From UBA4416 sp943362175 (GTDB taxonomy: Bacteria > Bacteroidota > Bacteroidia > B-17B0 > Aurantibacillaceae), in NCBI GenBank assembly GCA_943362175.1, contig CALRIU020000004.1:62001-126000 (forward strand): DNA of 64,000 bases, in the 5' to 3' direction. Positions within the stretch are counted from its first letter, which is position 1. Each line of letters begins with the position of its first letter. A model generated the notes under the pieces. That model was not told the origin of the DNA, searched no databases, and saw nothing but the letters and a program-made list of their open reading frames with translations. The position numbers were made by a program, and so were the translations under genes. Positions 58,283 through 64,000 of this stretch are shown here, piece after piece.

Positions 58283-58933
58283 TCATGCGACTTTCAGCAA
58301 GTCGTTCTTTAGGGCGTAGAGCACAACACCCGCAGTGTTCCTGGCACCTATCTTTTGCATGATCCGTTCCCGGTAGGTATCAATGGTCCTGTGACTTAAA
58401 AACAATTTTTCGGCGATCTCCTTGTTACTGTTTTCTTCACAAATGAGTCGGATGATTTTTAGTTCTTTATCCGATAAATCATGCTGTTGGTGGTTAAGCG
58501 GTTTATTTTTTGAGTCGACCAGGCGTTTCGCCAGGGTAGCGGAAATATGCCTGTCAAAATAGTAATTGTTTTTTGAGACTTCATGTATCGCCGTAATCAT
58601 CGCCTCAACGCTGGCATCGCCGTGTAAAAAGCCGTTTGCTCCACGCTCCATCAGGTTGATTACGTGATTCTCATCGTAGTGCATCATCAAAACAATGAGT
58701 TTAATGCATGGGAATTTTTCTTTAAGCGCATCCACGGTATGATAAACATTGACAACCGGCGATTCAATATTCAGTAAAATAATATCCGGCTGCCGGCACG
58801 CCAATTGCTCAATAAGCTCCGGTCCGCTGGATGCCTCCATCATCACTTCAACATCAGCGTGGTCTCTTAATAATGCAATGATCCCTTTCCGGATTAAATT
58901 GTGATCGTCAGATAAAGCTAAAGTAATCGGCAT
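58283..58933 (-). CDS. NarL/FixJ-type response regulator with degenerate receiver
   Basis: 216 aa. The receiver domain (residues 1-120) keeps the acidic pair Asp9-Asp10, but the phosphoacceptor position is Asn55 (DIILLNIESP), the conserved Thr/Ser is Met83 (LIVLMMHYDE) and the conserved Lys is Gly105 (GANGFLHGDA). The LuxR-type HTH (about 150-210) is intact: LSDKELKIIRLICEENSNKE, IAEKLFLSHRTIDTYRERIM. It probably binds DNA without phosphorylation control. No sensor kinase is adjacent. TACCTTTA in the upstream gap is a weak -7 candidate. Confidence 0.9.
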   Translation of the reverse strand: MPITLALSDDHNLIRKGIIALLRDHADVEVMMEASSGPELIEQLACRQPDIILLNIESPVVNVYHTVDALKEKFPCIKLIVLMMHYDENHVINLMERGANGFLHGDASVEAMITAIHEVSKNNYYFDRHISATLAKRLVDSKNKPLNHQQHDLSDKELKIIRLICEENSNKEIAEKLFLSHRTIDTYRERIMQKIGARNTAGVVLYALKNDLLKVA

Positions 58934-59210
58934 GGTATGTTAAATTTAGGGGCTTAAGTAAAGGTAATTATTTTTTTAATGTCAGATTTTGGTAAACCAC
59001 GTAATTGTTACGGTGAAAAGGCATTTTTGTACGTTAAATTGATGTTTTTGCCGGTGAAATTTTCATTAAAAAATAAAAATAGGGGCATTTGGTCGTCAAA
59101 AAAAGCAGTTACATGACCAATTATGGGGATATCATCAGGCAGATGCGGATGCCTTTTCGCTTTTAATAAACGGATTTTAGGGAACCAGCCGGGATACGAC
59201 TTTATGGAAT
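58934..59210. other. Intergenic region upstream of the response regulator
   Basis: About 280 bp before the E1 terminator, AT-rich near the regulator. Nothing else recognisable; it probably holds only the regulator's promoter. Confidence 0.5.
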
Positions 59211-59239
59211 AAAAAAAGGATGCTGATAAGGCATCCTTT
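59211..59239 (-). terminator. Terminator after the E1 dehydrogenase
   Basis: AAAGGATGC (59215-59223), 7-nt loop, GCATCCTTT (59231-59239); on the minus strand the stem is followed by TTTTTTT. Perfect 9-bp stem. Confidence 0.88.
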
Positions 59240-59259
59240 GCAATCTGATCTATTACACG

Positions 59260-61260
59260 TTAATAGCTGATCAGCTTCATCAGTTTTTCTTTAAAGCGTT
59301 CTTTCGGCAGGAAATTGATCTCAAGATCGGCATTCATTGGCACCGGCGTATCGAGGCTTCCCTCGCGAATCACAGGCGCATCAAGGTATTCAAAGCAATG
59401 CTCGGTGATGAGCGCGCTCAGCTCGCCGCCGATTCCTCCCGTCAGCGTATCTTCATGCAAAATAAATGCGCGGCCTGTTTTCTTCACCGAGGTGTAGATC
59501 GCTTCTGTATCCAATGGCGCGAGTGTCCTCAGGTCGATCAGGTCGGCGGAAATCTCCGGATGGGCATTCAGTAATTCCAGTGCCCAGTGTACGCCCAGTC
59601 CGTAAGTTACAATCGTGACAGCGGTTCCTTCTTTTACAAGGCGCGCTTTTCCAAATGGAATGGTATAATACTCGTCCGGAATGTCCTCGCTCACACTGCG
59701 GTATAACGCTTTGTGCTCAAAGAACATCACAGGGTTCGGATCTTCGAATGCTGTGATTAATAAACCTTTCGCATCGGAAGGAAAAGCCGGGTAGGCAATT
59801 TTCAATCCCGGTGTTTTAAAGAACCACATCTCGTTGCTCTGGCTGTGGAATGGGCCGGCAGCAACGCCTGCACCTGTCGGCATCCTTACTACCACATCGG
59901 CATTTTGTCCCCAGCGGTAATGCGATTTGGCAAGGTTGTTCACGATCTGCGTCATCCCTTCGCTCACGAAATCGGCAAACTGCATTTCTACCATTGCCTT
60001 GTACTTATTGATCGATAAGCCAAAGCCGGCGCCCAGGATAGCGGATTCGCACAGTGGCGTATTACGCACACGGGCTTTGCCAAACTCTTCCACGAAGCCT
60101 TCGGTGATCTTAAACACACCGCCGTAATCGGCAATGTCCTGGCCCATTAATACTAAGTTCTCATGCTTGCGCATGGCTAAGCGTAAGCCGTCGGAAATCG
60201 CGTCGATGAGGCGCTTGTTCGTTTTTGTGCCGGCTGCAGCGGATGTATCCGTTGTGCTGTAAGGCGCATACATTTCCGAAAGCTCTTTGGTGGTATCGGG
60301 TGGAGGCAAGGTTTCTGCAAAGGTTTTTTCAAGGCCCTGCTCAATGTCGTGCTTAATATCCGCACGCATCTTTTCGATGAGCTCTTCCGTTAAGACGCCT
60401 TCATCAATCAGGAATTTCTCGAAATTATTCACAGGGTCTTTTCTGCCCCATACCTCGAATAATTCTTTGGGAACGTATTTAGTGCCGGAGGCCTCTTCGT
60501 GGCCGCGCATCCGGAAGGTGACACATTCCAGGAGCACAGGGCGCGGGTTTTCGCGAATGGATTCCGCTAAATTCTTGACGGTTTCATATACTTTCAGGAC
60601 GTTGTTGCCATCTACGGTTACGCCTTCCATGCCATAGCCAATCGCCTTGTCGGCAAAAGACTTGCAGCGGAACTGCTCATTGCTCGGCGTTGATAAGCCA
60701 TAGCCATTGTTCTCGATCACGAAGATCACCGGCAGGTCCCACACAGCAGCCGTGTTCAGGCTTTCGTGGAAATCGCCCTCGCTCGCGCCACCGTCGCCGC
60801 TGAACACCACCGTTACTTTTTTATCGTTGCGGAGCTTGTTGGCTAAAGCAATCCCGTCGGCTACACCCAGCTGCGGGCCCAGGTGAGAGATCATGCCCAC
60901 GATGTTGTATTCCTGCGTACCGAAGTGGAAAGAACGGTCGCGACCCTGGGTGAAGCCGCTTGGCTTGCCCTGGAACTGCGAGAATAAGCGGTTCATCGGG
61001 ATGCCACGCGTGGTGAACACTCCAAGGTTGCGGTGCATCGGCAAAATAAACTCGTCGCGGTTGAGCGCGGTCGCCACGCCTACTGAAATAGCCTCCTGGC
61101 CGATGCCGCTGAACCATTTGGCAATTCGCCCCTGGCGCAATAAGAGAAGCATTTTTTCTTCAATCATGCGGGGCGTTAAAATGTTCTTGTAAAGTTGTAA
61201 GAGTGTATCGTCTTTGTGTTTGCGACGGTCAAATTTTACCGGAGATTCAGCGGTGATCAT
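59260..61260 (-). CDS. Fused E1 alpha/beta 2-oxoacid dehydrogenase
   Basis: 666 aa. Residues about 20-325 are E1 alpha, with the thiamine diphosphate motif VVFSGDGGASEGDFHESLN and VIENNGYGLSTP. Residues about 350-666 are E1 beta (NLVLMGQDIADYGGVFKITE, ALYRSVSEDIPDEYYTIPFG, ILHEDTLTGGIGGE). It decarboxylates a 2-oxoacid and passes the acyl group to E2 lipoate. Branched-chain 2-oxoacids are the likeliest substrate by resemblance, with acetoin/pyruvate possible. Fused E1 is common in Bacteroidota. E2/E3 are not in the window. Confidence 0.9.
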   Translation of the reverse strand: MITAESPVKFDRRKHKDDTLLQLYKNILTPRMIEEKMLLLLRQGRIAKWFSGIGQEAISVGVATALNRDEFILPMHRNLGVFTTRGIPMNRLFSQFQGKPSGFTQGRDRSFHFGTQEYNIVGMISHLGPQLGVADGIALANKLRNDKKVTVVFSGDGGASEGDFHESLNTAAVWDLPVIFVIENNGYGLSTPSNEQFRCKSFADKAIGYGMEGVTVDGNNVLKVYETVKNLAESIRENPRPVLLECVTFRMRGHEEASGTKYVPKELFEVWGRKDPVNNFEKFLIDEGVLTEELIEKMRADIKHDIEQGLEKTFAETLPPPDTTKELSEMYAPYSTTDTSAAAGTKTNKRLIDAISDGLRLAMRKHENLVLMGQDIADYGGVFKITEGFVEEFGKARVRNTPLCESAILGAGFGLSINKYKAMVEMQFADFVSEGMTQIVNNLAKSHYRWGQNADVVVRMPTGAGVAAGPFHSQSNEMWFFKTPGLKIAYPAFPSDAKGLLITAFEDPNPVMFFEHKALYRSVSEDIPDEYYTIPFGKARLVKEGTAVTIVTYGLGVHWALELLNAHPEISADLIDLRTLAPLDTEAIYTSVKKTGRAFILHEDTLTGGIGGELSALITEHCFEYLDAPVIREGSLDTPVPMNADLEINFLPKERFKEKLMKLISY

Positions 61261-61278
61261 GTGCTTTTATATTTTTAG

Positions 61279-61286
61279 CAAAATTA
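61279..61286 (-). promoter_or_regulatory. Promoter -7 element of the E1 gene
   Basis: TAATTTTG on the minus strand, an exact TAnnTTTG match, giving a leader of about 15 nt before ATG 61260. No TTG at the expected -33 position. Confidence 0.5.
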
Positions 61287-61363
61287 TCATTTTAAGCGTA
61301 TTTTTAAGCATATTTTTCATCAATAAATTAAATGCGTCATTAAGCGGCCCCGGCCTTGTTGTT

Positions 61364-62806
61364 TTGAGTTTTTTTAAGCGATATCCTGCCTTTCCGTTTT
61401 ATGTGTTTCTGTTTTCTGTGGTCATGTTTGTGCTTGTACCGGGGCTTGTGCAACAAGGCATGTTCATGGATGGAATTCAATATGCCTGCGTATCGAAAAA
61501 CCTGGCGGAAGGATATGGCAGCTTCTGGTTTCCCTTTTTAAGTCCCTTTTGGTGCCAAAACGGGGCGTTTCATTTTTTTGAGCATCCGCCCTTGTTCTAT
61601 TGGGCCGAATCCTGGTTCTTCCGCATTCCCGGCGCCGGCGCTTATGCCGAAAAAATATTCTGCGCGGTGCTTTGGCTTTTAAATGCGGGATGCATCTACA
61701 GCTTATGGAGGCTGATCTACGGAAAAGACCAGGATAAAAAACCGTTTGGCTGGCTGCCTCTGCTGCTCTGGACCATTACGCCGGTTTGCTTCTGGTGTTT
61801 TCATCATAATATGATCGAAATCCTGGTATCGTTGTTCATGCTGAGCTCAGTATACTTCGGGCTGTGTTTTTTAATGGATGAGCAGAGAAAAAAGTATCGC
61901 TATCTGGTGTTGTCAGCCGCCCTGCTGTATGCCGGCTTCTTAACGAAAGGCCTGGTCGCATTGTTTCCCCTGAGCCTGTGCCTGGTGTTTGCCCTTACGC
62001 ACCGCAGGCTATCTTTAGGGAAAGCCCTTCTTTATACAGGGATTGTTATTGTGGTGTTTGCCCTGCTGTTCCTGACAGTATACCTGGTCAGTCCTTCCGC
62101 AAATTACATGCTGAATTTTTATTTTAAGGAAAGGCTTCTCAGCCGCATTGAGCAAACGCCGACCACGAACAATCGTTTTGAGCTGCTCTTCGACCTGCTG
62201 TCGCAGCTACTTCCGGTGCTCATCATCACAGTAGGCGCTTTTCTTACACAGATTATCAGGAAGCGTTTGCCCGCCAGGAATGAGGGCAGGCGCTGGTTCC
62301 GGTTTTTCCTGCTGATGGGAGTTTGTGGCTCTGTGCCGATTATGTTGACAATGGTACAGAAGGGATTTTACTTTATGCCTTCACTGGGCTTTTATGCGCT
62401 GGCCTTTTCGGTGTTGATTCTGGGCTTTTTTCGTAGCTGTCGGATCAATGTGCAGCAGGTATCGTATAAGGTGTTTAAGGGGCTGAGTCTTTTGCTTGCA
62501 GTGGCTTCCGTTGTGTTCGTTGCCTGGTCGGCAGGAAAATTCAGCCGCGACGAAGCTGTGCTGAACGAAGTACATGAACTGGGAGCCCTGATGGAGCGGG
62601 AAGGGACGGTCAACGTGGATATGGATGTCTATTGCACCTGGAACTACCAGTTTTACCTTCAACGCTATCACCGTGTATACCTTGATCCAACCAAAACATA
62701 CCGAAACTACCTTTTGGTAAAAGATACCTCACAAACTCCCTGGCTACAGCATTATCGCTTTGAGAAGTCGTTCCCCTCAGGCTTTCGTCTTTATAAAAGA
62801 AAGTAA
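61364..62806 (+). CDS. GT39/ArnT-like membrane glycosyltransferase
   Basis: 480 aa from TTG 61364 (MSFFKRYPAFPF at the start of the first helix). An alternative ATG at 61259 adds an AT-rich hydrophobic stretch that overlaps the divergent E1 promoter. About eleven membrane helices. The acidic loop after helix 1, GMFMDGIQYACVSKNLAEG, carries the GT-C catalytic Asp, and FEHPPLFYWAESWFFR is the typical HPPL motif. Transfers a sugar from a polyprenyl-phosphate carrier on the periplasmic side. Convergent with the GH16 gene, 3 bp apart. Confidence 0.82.
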   Translation: MSFFKRYPAFPFYVFLFSVVMFVLVPGLVQQGMFMDGIQYACVSKNLAEGYGSFWFPFLSPFWCQNGAFHFFEHPPLFYWAESWFFRIPGAGAYAEKIFCAVLWLLNAGCIYSLWRLIYGKDQDKKPFGWLPLLLWTITPVCFWCFHHNMIEILVSLFMLSSVYFGLCFLMDEQRKKYRYLVLSAALLYAGFLTKGLVALFPLSLCLVFALTHRRLSLGKALLYTGIVIVVFALLFLTVYLVSPSANYMLNFYFKERLLSRIEQTPTTNNRFELLFDLLSQLLPVLIITVGAFLTQIIRKRLPARNEGRRWFRFFLLMGVCGSVPIMLTMVQKGFYFMPSLGFYALAFSVLILGFFRSCRINVQQVSYKVFKGLSLLLAVASVVFVAWSAGKFSRDEAVLNEVHELGALMEREGTVNVDMDVYCTWNYQFYLQRYHRVYLDPTKTYRNYLLVKDTSQTPWLQHYRFEKSFPSGFRLYKRK

Positions 62807-62809
62807 ATG

Positions 62810-64000
62810 CTAAGGGAGGATAACGTAAGAAAGTTTCTTGCCGTAGCATTCAACGGTTAATGTTGCCTGCTGTTGCCCCTTGCGGATGGAGAACAGATTG
62901 GCGCCGTATTTCAGAGCCTGGGATGAATTAAAAGAACCATCACTTACCGAAAAATGAGCATCGGCAGGAATGTTTTTCCCAAGAGCTTGTAAATTATAAA
63001 CACCGTGGCTGTATGGCACTAAAGATAAAACAAAGCCTTCGTTTGTATGATCGGAGCGTTTACCGTAGAGGAATTTTGTTTTCGATGTAAGCTTGGTGAT
63101 CGCCAGCGTATCATTTTTTTTCTCGAACACTGTTTCCGGAAAAGGCTTTGCAGATCCCGGATCGCTTGTCCACACCCGGATGTAATCAATAGCAAAGTTT
63201 CCCGAGCGTTTGATGCTGGTGTCGGGAGCAGGATGGAAAGACCCGTCTTTGCCGGGTACTGCAATATTAGCGCATAATACTTTTTCTTCATGCAGCGGAA
63301 CTTTGCTGTAGGCGATGCACTCACCGTTAAGAAAATATTTGACGTATTCCGGTGTCCATTCGCCGGCAATCACGTGATAGCCTTTGCTCAGATCGCCTTT
63401 AACATAGACCCAGTCGCCCCACCATTTTTTCCGGAAGACATCGCGTAGCTTATTTTCTTCTTTCTTCTGGCTATGCCTGCCCACGTGAATGGCATTTTTC
63501 TTTTCCGTTTTTAACTCCATCCAGTCAATCTCTTCATTTGGCGTGCCGCCATAGAGCCAGAAAGCCGGCCAGTAGCCTTTTTCTTCGGGAATCCTGAACC
63601 TTGCCTCAAAATAGCCGTATTTGTATGTTTTCCTGGATTGGATCATTCCGGATGTATAATGAAAGAGCCGCTTATTGAGGCCATAAAACCTTCCATCCAG
63701 TATCATTGAATCCGAATCGGGCAACCAATCGACCATACGGGCCGTTGTGTCTTCTTTCACGGCAAAGAGGTTCAGGTAACCGTTTTTTAATTCCAGATTT
63801 TTCCCATCGGTATAATACTCTTGCTCCTTTTGCGAGAAAATACTGCGGCTCCAGCCATACCAGTAACTCCATTTTCGGATGTCGAGTGTATCCTGCCCAA
63901 ACTCATCGCCATCGGTATAATACCAGGTAATGATGGTATCCTTGTTGAACTGCCAGAGCCGTTGGGCGCTGAGGTTGCTGGAAAGATGCAATGCTGTGGC
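62810..64000 (-). CDS. Glycoside hydrolase family 16 protein (partial, 5' end outside window)
   Basis: The frame is open to the right edge (397 codons including stop). The visible N-terminus ATALHLSSNLSAQ looks like the end of a signal peptide. The GH16 active site EIDWMELK (ExDxxE: nucleophile Glu, Asp, acid/base Glu) is intact, with TYKYGYFEARFRIPEEKGYW and AFWLYGGTP before it and WTPEYVKYFLNG after. Endo-beta-glucanase/galactanase families are the possibilities. About 100 C-terminal residues form an extra beta-rich domain of unknown kind. Secreted. Confidence 0.88.
   Translation of the reverse strand, partial: ATALHLSSNLSAQRLWQFNKDTIITWYYTDGDEFGQDTLDIRKWSYWYGWSRSIFSQKEQEYYTDGKNLELKNGYLNLFAVKEDTTARMVDWLPDSDSMILDGRFYGLNKRLFHYTSGMIQSRKTYKYGYFEARFRIPEEKGYWPAFWLYGGTPNEEIDWMELKTEKKNAIHVGRHSQKKEENKLRDVFRKKWWGDWVYVKGDLSKGYHVIAGEWTPEYVKYFLNGECIAYSKVPLHEEKVLCANIAVPGKDGSFHPAPDTSIKRSGNFAIDYIRVWTSDPGSAKPFPETVFEKKNDTLAITKLTSKTKFLYGKRSDHTNEGFVLSLVPYSHGVYNLQALGKNIPADAHFSVSDGSFNSSQALKYGANLFSIRKGQQQATLTVECYGKKLSYVILP

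Overview
The window is chromosomal DNA from a member of the Bacteroidota, most likely a Chitinophagia/Sphingobacteriia-type relative (the class is inferred, not proven). The evidence is: giant secreted proteins ending in type IX secretion system (T9SS) type B sorting domains, a T9SS type A sorted protein, a fused E1 alpha/beta 2-oxoacid dehydrogenase, Bacteroidota-style promoters (TTTG or TTG, 18-19 nt, then TAnnTTTG), and a ribosomal superoperon whose L36 and S14 are the zinc-free forms.

Layout. 1-7639 (minus strand): the 5' part of a secreted cell-wall hydrolase, an ABC exporter overlapping truA, and small envelope proteins of unknown role, two of which share a 35-bp upstream element. 7752-25477 (minus): one uninterrupted translation cluster, rpsL-rpsG-fusA-rpsJ-(S10/spc/alpha genes)-rpoA-rplQ. 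It has a near-ideal promoter before rpsL and a strong terminator after rplQ. Several of its gaps carry repeat-like hairpins. 26121-35813 (minus): two giant surface proteins built from 12 and 14 Ig-like modules plus a PKD domain and a type B sorting domain. 35915-39750: two tandem TMTC-like membrane/TPR proteins. 39864-40256: a small secreted protein.

40449-51486 is the most unusual region. A tightly coupled plus-strand operon encodes KASIII, ACP, KASIII, SDR reductase, polyprenyl-phosphate-type GT2 and a GNAT acyltransferase. It is followed by two divergent AspH/LpxO-family dioxygenases and four sulfotransferases on both strands. Together they look like an acylation, hydroxylation and sulfation pathway for a surface glycan or lipid. 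That combined function is inference. One sulfotransferase has apparently lost its ATG start (ATA at the expected position).

51490-64000: a SET-domain protein, TlpA-like thioredoxin, SCO copper chaperone, a divergent KirBac-type potassium channel, pyrG (its start codon lies inside a perfect 10-bp hairpin next to the promoter), a DinB-like protein, a YCF48/BNR-like T9SS protein, a NarL-type regulator with a degenerate receiver, the fused E1 dehydrogenase, a GT39-like membrane glycosyltransferase and a GH16 hydrolase running off the right edge.

No tRNA, rRNA, CRISPR array, transposase or integrase was recognised.
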